The notes beneath the pieces were generated by a model, which worked only from the letters and a program-made list of their open reading frames with translations, did not search any database and was not told the DNA's origin. This document shows, piece by piece, positions 7,884 to 16,546 of a DNA stretch of 64,000 nucleotides (position 1 is its first letter; every line of letters begins with the position of its first letter). The position numbers and the translations under genes are program-made. Location: positions 124,001-188,000 of the forward strand of contig CAKTTY010000003.1 in NCBI GenBank assembly GCA_934617065.1, read 5' to 3'. The stretch is from an uncultured Eggerthellaceae bacterium (GTDB lineage Bacteria; Actinomycetota; Coriobacteriia; Coriobacteriales; Eggerthellaceae).

Positions 7884-8428
7884 CAGGCAACACCCCACTT
7901 TCCCAAGTGTTCACGCTTGAGGCGATCAACCCCAATGAGCGGAACCGTTTCTTCAATAGCAAAACCCGCAAGGGCCATAGACGACCGAACGCTAGCAACC
8001 AAAGGCTCGTAACCATGCGGATCGCCGCCATCGCCCACCACAAACAACGACAACGGACGCTTTGCCGGCAGGGGCTCCCCCTTCTTCCGTCGCTCAAGAT
8101 AGGGCCAGAAAAACGGTTGCAGCCTGTCCAGCACGGCTTTTAACTGAGAGGGAGCACCCGCAAAGTAGATGGGTGACACCAAAAACACTCGCTCCGCCGC
8201 ATCCAGATCGTTAATGAGCCGGGTCATGTCGTCTTCAATAATGCACTCATCGTTCGTCTTGCAGAATTCACAGCCATTGCAGCCAGAAATATCCATACGA
8301 CCAACCTCATATTCGACAAGGTTCACTTCTGGATAACTCTGCTCAATTGACATTTTCAGCATGCGAATAATGCGTGCGCATTTGCCGTTCAGACGAGGAG
8401 AGCCGTTTATCACAACCCACGTGCCCAT
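7883..8428 (-). CDS. Flavodoxin-like NAD(P)H/iron-sulfur flavoprotein
   Basis: A 181-residue flavoprotein of the multimeric flavodoxin/Isf superfamily. The FMN phosphate loop NGSPRLNGKCARI is at about residues 8-20, a compact cysteine motif CNGCEFCKTNDEC (C-x2-C-x2-C-x5-C) at about 50-62, and the SPIYFAGAPSQLKAVLDR flavin segment at about 85-102. The compact cysteines resemble those that hold a 4Fe-4S cluster in Isf proteins, suggesting single-electron transfer. It begins directly after the tatD stop (TAA then ATG) and its own stop overlaps the ksgA start. It occupies the place that ribonuclease M5 (rnmV) has in Bacillus. The physiological partner is unknown. Confidence 0.8.
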   Translation of the reverse strand: MGTWVVINGSPRLNGKCARIIRMLKMSIEQSYPEVNLVEYEVGRMDISGCNGCEFCKTNDECIIEDDMTRLINDLDAAERVFLVSPIYFAGAPSQLKAVLDRLQPFFWPYLERRKKGEPLPAKRPLSLFVVGDGGDPHGYEPLVASVRSSMALAGFAIEETVPLIGVDRLKREHLGKWGVA

Positions 8429-9427
8429 TTATGCCCCCACAAGCAAATCGGCATTTTCACGTTGCCATTGCGTAGGCTGACGATCGAGTAAACCGAGCGC
8501 ATTGCCATACATCTGACTCAAGAGCTCTTCCCGTTCCATCTGCGTTTCCGCACCCAAAACCTCGAGCAGCTTTTCGGCCGTGAACACCACGTGGGCAGGA
8601 CCGCAGTCGATACCACGCATGGGCTCAGGAGTCATATAAGGGCTGTCGGTTTCGGTGAGAAGAAGATTACGAGCAACCTTAGTTGCGGCAAAACGCACCT
8701 CATCGGCCTTTTTGAAGGTGATAGGGCCACCGTACGCAATGTAGCAACCGTGCTCTGCCCATGGGGCAAGCGCTTTTTCGTCCAAATTGAAGCAATGAAG
8801 CAGTACCCCGTCCTTCGGGAATCCTTCATCCTCCAGGATGGCCAGACCCTCTTCATGGGCTTCGCGCATATGCAGGATAAGCGGAAGGCCGGCCATTTTA
8901 GCAAGCTGAACTTGACGACGGAATACGCCGCGCTGCATGGCGCGAGGAGAAAGGTCGTAATGGTAATCGAGGCCCACTTCGCCCAAGGCGCAAACGCGAG
9001 GGTCCGCCAAGCGCTGCGTCAACGTGCGCTCCATACGCACATCCCACATCTTAGCGTTGTGAGGATGCACACCCATAGCGATACGCAGATGCGGAATGGC
9101 TTCCTTACAAGAGCTCAAGCCAGCTTCTTCAAGGATGCCTTGAGCTTCTTGCTGCCACGCTTCCAAATTGTCGAAAGTAGTATGACTGTCTTCAGCGGGA
9201 TCGCACATGGCACACACGAAACGCACGTTATGGTATGCGCATTTAGCCAGTTCGGCAGCTGGATTCTTGAGCATTTCCAGATGCGCGTGCGTGTCGGCAA
9301 CCATGCCCGGCAAAACAGGCGCAGTTACTTCACGGTACTTATGGTGCTTACGTTTCTGAAAAAAGGAAACGCTGAACGCCCCCTCTTCAACGAAAGCGGC
9401 GTTCAGCGATTGCGTTTCCTCGGTCAT
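8429..9427 (-). CDS. tatD: TatD-family metal-dependent DNase
   Basis: A TIM-barrel amidohydrolase of 332 residues. The metal site reads DTHAHLEM (histidines at 47 and 49), GEVGLDYHYD, LILHMREAHEE, LLHCFN and TETDSP, which together are the TatD/YcfH signature. TatD proteins are 3'-5' exonucleases involved in DNA repair or in tRNA quality control. The N-terminus carries about 40 extra residues with a basic FFQKRKHHKYRE patch before the barrel, which most family members lack. It sits 18 bp after metG and directly before the flavoprotein gene, an order conserved widely in Gram-positives. Confidence 0.92.
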   Translation of the reverse strand: MTEETQSLNAAFVEEGAFSVSFFQKRKHHKYREVTAPVLPGMVADTHAHLEMLKNPAAELAKCAYHNVRFVCAMCDPAEDSHTTFDNLEAWQQEAQGILEEAGLSSCKEAIPHLRIAMGVHPHNAKMWDVRMERTLTQRLADPRVCALGEVGLDYHYDLSPRAMQRGVFRRQVQLAKMAGLPLILHMREAHEEGLAILEDEGFPKDGVLLHCFNLDEKALAPWAEHGCYIAYGGPITFKKADEVRFAATKVARNLLLTETDSPYMTPEPMRGIDCGPAHVVFTAEKLLEVLGAETQMEREELLSQMYGNALGLLDRQPTQWQRENADLLVGA

Positions 9428-9445
9428 GATAACGGTCGTTTCCTT

Positions 9446-11032
9446 CTATTCGATGGAAAGATCGATGGCGTCAGCATCCAAACGAGGATAGAGCGGATCG
9501 CCCACGGCAACGGCAGAACCTGCCTCAAGCTGGCCCCATACCGTAGCAGCTTCAATATCGGTGATTGCGAAGATGTCGCCCAGACCCAAACGGTTGAATA
9601 CCTCAGCGGAGGTGTTGGGCATGAACGGAGCCATGTACAACGCAATGATACGGATAGCCTCCAGCGCGTTATAGATTACCGCAGCGAGTTCATCAGCGGT
9701 TTCTTCGCTCTTTGCCAGATTCCACGGTGCGGAATCTTCGACATACAGATTTACGCGGCTAGCCAACTTCTGAACAGCAGCGGCAGCATTGGTGAAATCA
9801 ACCTGACCCATGCACTTGTCGTATTCGGCGTACAGTTCGTCAGCGATTTCGCGCAGCGGGTTTTCCTCGGCGCCAGCAGGTGCCGCGGGAACCTTACCCT
9901 CGAAATACTTCTTGGTCATGTTGAACACGCGGCTGCACAGATTGCCCCACGTATTGGCAAGATCAGCGTTGTATACCTGAACCATACGCTCGATGGAAAT
10001 GGAGCCGTCGTGGCCGAACTGAACGTCGGAAAGGAAATAGTAACGGTACGCGTCAACGCCGAACACCTTTACCAAGTCGGCAGGCTTGAGCGCATTGCCC
10101 TTGGACTTCGACATCTTTTCGCCCTTGGTAAGCAGGAAGCCGTGTCCGAATACCGTATGGGTAACCGGCAGGCCGGCAGCCATCAGCATTGCAGGCCAGA
10201 TAACGCAATGGAAGCGCGTGATGTCTTTGCCTACGAAGTGATACTGCATAGGCCAACGCTGCTCGAATTCGCCTGCGCGCTCTTCGCTGCCGTAGCCGAT
10301 GCCGGTGAAATACGCCAGCAAAGCATCAGCCCAAACATAGGCAACATGGCCCTCATCGAAAGGCAGCGGAACGCCCCAGTCGAAGGTAGAACGGGAAATA
10401 GAAAGGTCTTTCAAGCCGCTTTTCACGAAGGAAACGATTTCGTTCTTACGGGTTTCGGGACGAATGAAATCGGGGTTTTCCTCGTAGAACTTCAGCAGCG
10501 GCTCCTGGAATTCGGAAAGCTTGAAGAACCAATTCTCTTCGCCGCCGGCTTTCTGAACAGGGCGCTTGCAGTCTGGGCACACGAATTCGCCTTCGTCGTT
10601 CTTCAGAAGGTCGCTTTCGTTGTAATAGGTTTCCTCATGAACGCAATACCAACCCTCGTAGGAACCCTTATAGCAATATCCTTTGTCGTACAAATCCTGC
10701 CAGAACTTCTTAACCGTTTCAGCGTGGCGAGGCTCGGTGGTGCGAACAAAATCGGTGTAGGTGATATCAAGCATGTCCCAGCAATCGCGGAAGGCGGGCT
10801 CCATGGAATCGCACCAATCCTGAGGCGTCATGCCCTTGGACGCTGCCGTATCGGCGACCTTCTGGCCATGCTCGTCCATGCCGGTTACGAAGGCAACGTC
10901 ATAACCGTTCATGCGCTGATAACGCGCAACTGCGTCGGCAGCGATGGTGGTATAGGCGGTACCCAAGTGCGGTGCCGCGTTAACATAGTAAATGGGAGTG
11001 GTGAAGGAATAGGTTCCCTTGCTCATGCTCAT
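9446..11032 (-). CDS. metG: Methionyl-tRNA synthetase
   Basis: A class I aminoacyl-tRNA synthetase of 528 residues that charges tRNA-Met. The HIGH-type motif is HLGTAY near residue 22. A zinc-knuckle CPDC lies near 150 in the connective domain, the KMSKS motif (KMSKSKGN) is near 305, and an anticodon-binding helical domain follows. The C-terminal EMAP-like tRNA-binding domain found in E. coli MetG is absent, which is common in shorter Gram-positive enzymes. Two ATG codons (MSMSKG) could serve as the start, both just after a GAAAGAGAG purine tract. It is the first gene of the metG-tatD-flavoprotein-ksgA run. No T-box leader was seen upstream. Confidence 0.96.
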   Translation of the reverse strand: MSMSKGTYSFTTPIYYVNAAPHLGTAYTTIAADAVARYQRMNGYDVAFVTGMDEHGQKVADTAASKGMTPQDWCDSMEPAFRDCWDMLDITYTDFVRTTEPRHAETVKKFWQDLYDKGYCYKGSYEGWYCVHEETYYNESDLLKNDEGEFVCPDCKRPVQKAGGEENWFFKLSEFQEPLLKFYEENPDFIRPETRKNEIVSFVKSGLKDLSISRSTFDWGVPLPFDEGHVAYVWADALLAYFTGIGYGSEERAGEFEQRWPMQYHFVGKDITRFHCVIWPAMLMAAGLPVTHTVFGHGFLLTKGEKMSKSKGNALKPADLVKVFGVDAYRYYFLSDVQFGHDGSISIERMVQVYNADLANTWGNLCSRVFNMTKKYFEGKVPAAPAGAEENPLREIADELYAEYDKCMGQVDFTNAAAAVQKLASRVNLYVEDSAPWNLAKSEETADELAAVIYNALEAIRIIALYMAPFMPNTSAEVFNRLGLGDIFAITDIEAATVWGQLEAGSAVAVGDPLYPRLDADAIDLSIE

Positions 11033-11177
11033 GCTCTCTTTCTTGGCGAAAACGGCTGATGATGCCGCCCGCCGCTTCAGATTACTTGCTTGTTCTGCGC
11101 CCTTTTGGCACAGCGTATAACTGAACTATTTTAGCACGAGAAAAAGCTGAGGCACTCACGCGCACCAGAGAGATTGC

Positions 11178-11738
11178 TTACCGCGGATTCAAGATACGCT
11201 CTCGTTGCTTCCAGTCGGGCATCACCTTGGTCATGAGGGCCTTAAAGCCAGCACCATGATTTGGCTCCAGCATATGGCACAACTCGTGAACTACCACATA
11301 TTCAAGGCATTCCGGAGGGAAGAGCGCAAGACGGATGTTGATGCACACCCGTCCCGTTTCCGGCTGACAGCTTCCCCACCTGCTTTTCATGTTGCGATAA
11401 TCAAGCTTCTGCACGCGCACGCCCAGGATGCGCTCCCACTCGGCAACCAGCGGAGGAACACACGCCTTCACCACGGTGCGCCATTGCTCGATTTCTTCCT
11501 TCGATGCTCTTTCGGCGCGAGCGGCTGGAGAGTCTACCTGTTTTGCTTGCTGGACCCGAATCCAATCAGCTTTCGACCGAACGAATTCGCTTATACGGGC
11601 TTTGCTGGTACCGAGTGGCGCCGACAACGTTACTTCACCCGTCGGTTTCACATGCAAGCGAATGCTTTTCATTCGCTTTAGCGTGACATGAACGTTGCTG
11701 CCATTAACTTGCAGGGTGTATGTCGTAAACGAAGGCAT
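11178..11738 (-). CDS. YgjP-like zinc metallopeptidase (DUF45)
   Basis: A 186-residue protein with the YgjP/SprT-like layout. There is an N-terminal beta region with KRMKSIRLHVKPTGEVTLSAP, a KSRWGSC motif near residue 116, then the zinc site HELCH (histidines at 151 and 155) with a third ligand at His161 in LEPNHGAGF. The family is widespread, its substrates are poorly known, and it is often found near restriction systems. None is nearby here. Upstream of the start lies the REP/IS cluster. Confidence 0.88.
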   Translation of the reverse strand: MPSFTTYTLQVNGSNVHVTLKRMKSIRLHVKPTGEVTLSAPLGTSKARISEFVRSKADWIRVQQAKQVDSPAARAERASKEEIEQWRTVVKACVPPLVAEWERILGVRVQKLDYRNMKSRWGSCQPETGRVCINIRLALFPPECLEYVVVHELCHMLEPNHGAGFKALMTKVMPDWKQRERILNPR

Positions 11739-11760
11739 GCGTATCTTCCTTGATGAGCGG

Positions 11761-11792
11761 GTGGGAAAATAGGGACAGGTACCATTTTCCCA
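11761..11792. repeat. REP-like palindrome, copy 1
   Basis: GGGAAAAT...ATTTTCCC arms enclose AGGGACAGGTACC. Four other copies of the same palindrome lie at 11823-14523 (interrupted), 23755, 25562 and 26883. This copy differs by one arm mismatch (GTACC). Confidence 0.8.
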
Positions 11793-11870
11793 GTTTTCCC
11801 GGTTGGGATGTCGGCATTAAAAGTGGGAAAATGTGAACTGCGTCCCATTTCTTGGAGTCGATAATAGCGA

Positions 11871-12476
11871 TTAAGCAGCTGCTCCGAAAGACTTCCTGAA
11901 TTCCTCGGGCGTGAGGCCGCCCAGGGCTCCCTGCCTCCTCCTTGCGTTCCAGTGCCGGACGTACGAGTCGAGGTCCGCCTTGAACGACCCGAAGTCCGGC
12001 CACTCGTTGCCCCTCGAGAACTCGTCCTTGAGATGGCCGAACAGGCCCTCGGTACAGGCGTTGTCCAGGCAGTTCCCCTTTCTCGACATGCTCTGTACGA
12101 TGCCCTCGCGCCTGAGCCTCCCGCACCAGGCGGCGTGCTGGTACTGCCAGCCCATGTCGCTGTGGAGGATGGGCCTTGCGCCCCTGGGCATCCTCGCGGC
12201 CAGCCCGTCGAGCAGCTCGGCCTGCTGGGCCATGTTCGGGCTCTCGGAGGTCGACCAGGCGACTATCTCCCTGGTGCAGAGGTCGTAGACCGGCGCGAAG
12301 TACGCCTTGCCCCACGGCTGGCGGAACTCGGTGACGTCGGTGCCCATCTTCTGCCAGGGGGCCTCGGCGGAGAAGTCCCGCCCCAGCACGTTCCCGAACG
12401 TCCGGCCGACCGCGCCCCTGTAGGAGCTGTATCGGCGGCAGGGCCTTTCGCGCCTGATCGCGCAGCGGATCCCCAT
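11871..12476 (-). pseudogene. Outer IS transposase OrfB, C-terminal part
   Basis: The frame resumes at MGIRCAIRRERPCRRYSSYRG and contains the integrase core: MGTDVTEF (first Asp), LHSDMGWQYQ (second Asp), then DNACTEGLFGHLKDE (catalytic Glu), and ends with a normal IS150-type tail. It is cut from its N-terminal part (13692 to about 14000) by the inner element. An open frame reaching to 13301 is a chimera with inner-element sequence and is not a real gene. Confidence 0.88.
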
Positions 12477-12490
12477 TGGATTGGCTATAC

Positions 12491-13354
12491 CTATTTGGAC
12501 GATTCCGGGAGGATCATGCCTGCCTTCCTGAACTCGACCGGGGTCATGTATCCCAGCGTCGAGTGAATCCTGAAGTTGTTGTACCAATGCACGTAGTCGG
12601 CCAGCTTGGCCTGCAGCTCGCGGGTCGTGCCGAACGCCTCGCGGTAGACGAACTCTGCCTTCAGGATCTTGTTCGTCGATTCGTCGACCGCGTTGTCGTA
12701 GGGGCATCCCTTTCTGGATAGCGACCTCTCGATGCCGAAGGCCTCGAGCATCTCGTCGATCTTGGCGTTGTCGAATTCGCTGCCGCGATCGGTATGGAAA
12801 ACCTGGATGTCGGAAAGGGGGAACTCGACCGTCGCGAACGCGGCCCTCACCAGGTCGGCGTCCTTGCGCGGCCCCGCCGAATGCCCGACGATCTCGCGGT
12901 TTGCCAGGTCGACCAGCAGGCAGACGTAGCTCCAGCCGCCGCCGACGCGCACGTAGGTGAGGTCGCTGCACACGTGGGTGCGCGGCTCGTGCCCGCCGAA
13001 CCGCCTGGCCACCACGTTGGGCAGGTCGGCTTCGTTGGGCTTGCCGGGATGGCATTTGAACTTCTTGCGTCCGTACGCGCTGGCCAGGCCGTTCTCCCTC
13101 ATTATCCTGCAGATTCGCCTGCGGCTGGCCGTTATGCCGCGGCGGGCAAGCGAGGCCTTTATCTTGCGCGCGCCGTACCGCCCGCGGCTCGCCTCGTGCG
13201 CGGCCAGCACGTCGGGCTCGATGGGGTCCGGCGGCTTCGGGGATTCCGCGCGCGAGCGCATCGAGTAGTAGGTCGAGCGGGCAACGCCGAGTATCTCGCA
13301 TTGCGCCGATACCGGGTAGCGGCCGGCGTTCGCCGCTATCACCGTCACTTTCGT
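12491..13354 (-). CDS. Inner IS transposase OrfB (integrase domain)
   Basis: The product has the HTH_21-like region (VTVIAANAGRYPVSAQCEILGVARSTYY), then an rve integrase core: CSDLTYVRV (Asp), FHTDRGSEFDNAKI (Asp), and DNAVDESTNKILKAE (Glu of the DDE triad), ending with LGYMTPVEFRKAG. In IS3 elements OrfB is made as an OrfAB fusion by -1 frameshifting. The orfA stop at 13345 overlaps this frame near the CGAAAG at about 13350, a plausible slippage point. The frame is open upstream to 13501 but that part is non-coding. It would cut and join DNA as the fusion. Confidence 0.88.
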   Translation of the reverse strand, partial: TKVTVIAANAGRYPVSAQCEILGVARSTYYSMRSRAESPKPPDPIEPDVLAAHEASRGRYGARKIKASLARRGITASRRRICRIMRENGLASAYGRKKFKCHPGKPNEADLPNVVARRFGGHEPRTHVCSDLTYVRVGGGWSYVCLLVDLANREIVGHSAGPRKDADLVRAAFATVEFPLSDIQVFHTDRGSEFDNAKIDEMLEAFGIERSLSRKGCPYDNAVDESTNKILKAEFVYREAFGTTRELQAKLADYVHWYNNFRIHSTLGYMTPVEFRKAGMILPESSK

Positions 13355-13632
13355 GCGAATATCAGCGCCGCTTGTTTTAAAACGTCGACCTCCATGCGCA
13401 GTCGCCTGTTCTCGCGCTCCAGCTCGATGATCCGGTTCTGCTCGGGCGTGCGGTTGTCGGCCGCGCACGGCGAGCCCGACGCGTTTATCGCCTTGACCCA
13501 CCTGTCAACGGTGCTCTTGCACAGGTCGTACTCGCGCATCACGTCCGACTTGGGCTTTCCCGCGTTTATGAGCTCGACTATCTGCCGCTTGAACTCGTCG
13601 GTGAAATGCCTGGGGTGCTTCGGGTCGGCCAT
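13345..13632 (-). CDS. Inner IS OrfA (DNA-binding subunit)
   Basis: A 95-residue protein with a helix-turn-helix (FTDEFKRQIVELINAGKPKSDVMREYDLCKSTVDRWVKA) and a C-terminal leucine-zipper coiled coil (RIIELERENRRLRMEVDVLKQAALI), the standard IS3-family OrfA. It overlaps orfB and supplies the N-terminal half of the OrfAB transposase after a frameshift. Confidence 0.9.
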   Translation of the reverse strand: MADPKHPRHFTDEFKRQIVELINAGKPKSDVMREYDLCKSTVDRWVKAINASGSPCAADNRTPEQNRIIELERENRRLRMEVDVLKQAALIFARK

Positions 13633-13691
13633 GGGCCCCTCCTCGATCTCGCGACCCTCTCGAAACTGTCCAATTCAGTATAGCCAATCCA

Positions 13692-14003
13692 CCATCTCGC
13701 GCATCATCCTCAGCACCGTCTTGTCGGCGATGCTCGCGCCCCGCTCCGCGCGCAGGCACATGGCGATCTGCCTGTGGCCGCATCCGTTGGGCGTGCGGGA
13801 GAAGACCTCGGCCACCGCCTCCCGCAGCTCGGGGCGCGTCGGGCCCTTCGGCGGCCTGCGCCTGTTGCTGTGGTAGGTCGACGAGGGGATGCGCGCCGCC
13901 GACAGCAGGTCGCAGACGCGATGCCCTTTCCCTGAAAGCTCCGCGATCACCTGGCATTTCTCCCAGGTTCCCGCCTTTCCGCCTCCAGGGACCTCAATTT
14001 TTT
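13692..14003 (-). pseudogene. Outer IS transposase OrfB, N-terminal part
   Basis: The frame reads KCQVIAELSGKGHRVCDLL, then the PELREAVAEVF and GHRQIAMCL blocks typical of IS150-type OrfB, and is cut at MMRE by the inner element. It starts by likely -1 slippage at a seven-A run (about 13998-14004) inside the end of orfA. Confidence 0.82.
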
Positions 14004-14480
14004 TAGGTAGGCCACCTCCGCCTCGAGCCTGCGGCAGCGCTCCTCCAGCTCCTGCTCGCGCGTCTTGGGCGCCGCTCCCCTCGGACGGCCCTTCGGCTTC
14101 GGGCGAAGGGCCGCGGCCCCTCCCCGCCGGTAGGCCGCGCACCACCTTCCCAGCGTGCTCTCGGCGGCCACCCCGAACCTCGACATCGCCTCCGGCAGCG
14201 CCATGCCCCCGTCGACCACGGCCCTCGCCGCCTCGAGCTTCAGCTCGAACGCGTAGCTTCTCTTATCGGTGCCCATGGCGAACGACCTCCCGTGCCCCGC
14301 CGTCCAGTAAGACCTCTGCCATTTTCTCACGGCGCTGCCGGTCGCGCCCAGCTCGGCGGCTATCGCGTCGCGGCCGTAGCCCGCGCGGATCATCTCGACC
14401 GCCCGAAGCTTCGTCTCGGCAGGGTACCTGACCCTCTTGTCCCTTCCCAAAACCAAAAACACCCCATTTCCTGTGTCCAA
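13947..14480 (-). CDS. Outer IS OrfA (two helix-turn-helix domains)
   Basis: About 177 residues. There are two HTH_28-type domains (PAETKLRAVEMIRAGYGRDAIAAELG and ELKLEAARAVVDGGMALPEAMSRFGV), then a coiled coil (REQELEERCRRLEAEVAYLKK). Two HTH units are typical of IS150-group OrfA. The seven-A slippery run near the end would allow fusion with OrfB. The exact start is unclear; TTG or GTG codons near the left inverted repeat are candidates. Confidence 0.85.
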   Translation of the reverse strand: MDTGNGVFLVLGRDKRVRYPAETKLRAVEMIRAGYGRDAIAAELGATGSAVRKWQRSYWTAGHGRSFAMGTDKRSYAFELKLEAARAVVDGGMALPEAMSRFGVAAESTLGRWCAAYRRGGAAALRPKPKGRPRGAAPKTREQELEERCRRLEAEVAYLKKLRSLEAERREPGRNAR

Positions 14481-14498
14481 GAAATGGGGTGCGGTTCA

Positions 14499-14523
14499 AA
14501 TGGGACCTGTCCCTATTTTCCCA
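14499..14523. repeat. REP-like palindrome, copy 2 (right part; left part at 11823-11833)
   Basis: GTGGGAAAATG at 11823-11833 and GGGACCTGTCCCTATTTTC at 14502-14520 (the palindrome continuing to 14523) together make one palindrome, split by the outer IS. It lies 5 bp from the stop codon of the P-type ATPase. Confidence 0.8.
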
Positions 14524-14528
14524 CCCAC

Positions 14529-16445
14529 CTAGCGCTTCACGCGCATGCAGCGCATAGCGTTGAGGATGGCCAGGATGGCCACGCCCACATCGGCGAACAC
14601 CGCAAGCCACATGGTAGCTAAGCCAACCGCAGCCAATACCAACACTGCAAACTTCACGCCAAGCGCAAAGATAATGTTCTGCCATACGATACGCATAGTT
14701 TTGCGAGCTATGCGAATTGCGGAAGCGATCTTGGAAGGCTTATCGTCCATCAGAACAATGTCTGCCGCTTCGATTGCCGCATCGGACCCCATTGCGCCCA
14801 TGGCAATGCCTATATCAGCGCGAGTGAGCACCGGCGCATCGTTGATGCCGTCTCCCACAAAAGCGAGCTTTCCCTTTTCAGACGTTTCACCAAGCAGGCG
14901 CTCAACCTGGTTAACCTTGTCTTCTGGCAGAAGCTGGCCATGGTATTCATCGAGTCCGAGTTTTTCGGCAACGGCCTTTGCAACCTCGGCGCGATCGCCC
15001 GTAAGCATAACCGTCTTGCCAACGCCAGCAGCGTGCAAACGTTTGATGCATTCGACAGCGTCTTCCTTAACCACATCGGCAATAATGATATGACCTGCAT
15101 ATTTACCATCAATTGAAACATGAAGGATAGTGCCGGTAAGCTCGCAGTCGTGGTAAGCGATACCTTCTTCACGCATCAGCTTATCGTTGCCCACCAACAC
15201 CACGCGCTCATCAACCACCGCACGTACGCCATGGCCGCCTTCCTCGCGAACATCAGCAATACGGCTCTGATCGATTTCGCCCGTAAAAGCTTCCTTGACT
15301 GAAACGGCAATGGGGTGGTCGGAATACGCTTCAGCATGCGCGGCAATGGACAAAATGAGGTCAGGGTCAACCTCTGCCGCAGCGTCGGGATGCACGGCAA
15401 CCACATTGAAACTGCCATTGGTAAGCGTGCCCGTCTTATCGAACACCACCGTTTCGGTATGAGCCAGCGCTTCCAGGTAGTTACCACCCTTCACTAGAAT
15501 GCCCAAGCGAGAAGCGCCACCAATGCCGCCGAAGAACGAAAGGGGAACCGAGATAACAAGGGCGCACGGGCACGAAACAACCAAGAAGGTCAAGCCGCGC
15601 TCGATCCAATCGGACCAACTTTGACCGAACAACAACGGCGGCAACACAGCCAGCACCAGCGCGCCAATAGTGACGATGGGCGTGTAGTAGCGTGCAAAAC
15701 GCGTAATGAAGTTTTCGGTTTGAGCCTTCTTTTCGCTGGCGCTTTCCACCAGCTCGAGAATACGCGAAACGGTAGACTGCTCGAAGGGCTTGCTCACTTT
15801 CACCGTGATCTTGCCCGTCATGTTCACGCAGCCCGAAATCACTTCGGCGCCCTCTTCCACATGACGAGGTACGGATTCTCCAGTAAGCGCAGCGGTGTCG
15901 AGCTGAGTGGAGCCCTTCACAACGGTGCCGTCAAGCGGAACGCGCTCGCCAGGCTTCACCACGATTTCATCGCCTACGCCAATTTCGTACGGATCGACCT
16001 GAACAAGCTTGCCATCACGCATAACGTTGGCAAAGTCGGGGGCGATGTCCATCATGTCGGCGATGGACTGACGCGATTTGCCCACGGCGTAGCCCTGGAA
16101 CAGCTCGCCCACCTGGTAGAAGAGCATTACCGCTGCACCCTCGGCCATATGAGGCTGAGAATCGGGGAACAGAACCAGGGCAAATGCGCCCACCGTGGCG
16201 ATGGTCATCAAAAAGTTCTCGTCAAACACCTGGCCGTTGCCGATGTTGCGCGCTGCCTTCAGCAACACATCGTAGCCTGCAATAAGATACGGGATAAGGA
16301 ACAAGACGAATTCAAGGTACAGCGCGTTCGTTTCCCCGCCAACGTACTGTGCGAGCGGAACAAACTCCGTAACCGCGAATACCACAGCAAAAATGGCGAG
16401 CGCCGCAACAATACGGTTTCGCGTCCTTTTCTGCTTTTTATTCAT
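14529..16445 (-). CDS. Heavy-metal P-type ATPase (Zn/Cd/Pb exporter type)
   Basis: A 638-residue P1B ATPase that pumps soft divalent metals out of the cell. Visible are membrane helices before and after the actuator TGES loop, the metal-binding SCPCALV in helix 6 (about 290-296), the phosphorylation motif DKTGTLT (Asp near 335), SDHPIA (P1B-type His-Pro near 375) and GDGINDAP near 530. The CPC motif with the DKxxK-type tail region fits the ZntA/CadA subgroup rather than copper pumps. It has no N-terminal metal domain; a separate HMA protein is encoded two steps upstream. The ATG at 16443-16445 follows AAAGGGGAT; an upstream in-frame extension is rejected. It is the last gene of the arsR-HMA-ATPase run. 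Confidence 0.93.
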   Translation of the reverse strand: MNKKQKRTRNRIVAALAIFAVVFAVTEFVPLAQYVGGETNALYLEFVLFLIPYLIAGYDVLLKAARNIGNGQVFDENFLMTIATVGAFALVLFPDSQPHMAEGAAVMLFYQVGELFQGYAVGKSRQSIADMMDIAPDFANVMRDGKLVQVDPYEIGVGDEIVVKPGERVPLDGTVVKGSTQLDTAALTGESVPRHVEEGAEVISGCVNMTGKITVKVSKPFEQSTVSRILELVESASEKKAQTENFITRFARYYTPIVTIGALVLAVLPPLLFGQSWSDWIERGLTFLVVSCPCALVISVPLSFFGGIGGASRLGILVKGGNYLEALAHTETVVFDKTGTLTNGSFNVVAVHPDAAAEVDPDLILSIAAHAEAYSDHPIAVSVKEAFTGEIDQSRIADVREEGGHGVRAVVDERVVLVGNDKLMREEGIAYHDCELTGTILHVSIDGKYAGHIIIADVVKEDAVECIKRLHAAGVGKTVMLTGDRAEVAKAVAEKLGLDEYHGQLLPEDKVNQVERLLGETSEKGKLAFVGDGINDAPVLTRADIGIAMGAMGSDAAIEAADIVLMDDKPSKIASAIRIARKTMRIVWQNIIFALGVKFAVLVLAAVGLATMWLAVFADVGVAILAILNAMRCMRVKR

Positions 16446-16546
16446 GCAGATCCCCTTTGTAGCGTATGCAGGTGCATCAGACTTTGGTAGGTCGGATGCC
16501 CCGCGTTCGGTTTTATAGAAAGTCACAGAATTGGCAACAAAAGCGA

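Larger units (their letters stand above)
12477..13691 (-). mobile_element. IS3-family insertion sequence nested in the outer element
   Basis: A 1215-bp element. The terminal inverted repeats start with a perfect TGGATTGGCTATAC at both ends, with weaker similarity further in (a shared TTGGAC). The target duplication is CCAT (12473-12476 and 13692-13695). Removing the element plus one duplication restores the outer transposase frame across MMRE/MGIR. Both orfs look intact, so it may still be active. Confidence 0.93.
11834..14498 (-). mobile_element. IS3-family (IS150-like) insertion sequence, itself interrupted
   Basis: The ends form an imperfect 23-bp inverted repeat starting TGAACTGCGTCCC on the left and TGAACCGCACCCC on the right, with the TG...CA termini of IS3-family elements. 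A 4-bp AATG target duplication flanks it (11830-11833 and 14499-14502). Without the inner element it would be about 1446 bp, a normal size. It lies inside a REP-like palindrome: joining the flanks at the duplication rebuilds an uninterrupted copy. Its orfA is intact but its transposase orfB is split by the inner element, so it cannot move by itself. Its base composition is clearly more GC-rich than its surroundings, suggesting recent arrival. Confidence 0.9.

Noticed and set aside
8591..11059. Very long plus-strand open frame (about 820 codons)
   Set aside because: It lies opposite tatD and metG, which have every family motif; the plus-strand translation shows no domain and is a codon-bias shadow.
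11871..13301. A continuous 476-codon frame through both insertion elements
   Set aside because: Its first half reads the inner transposase gene in the wrong frame; only the part below 12477 is genuine outer OrfB.
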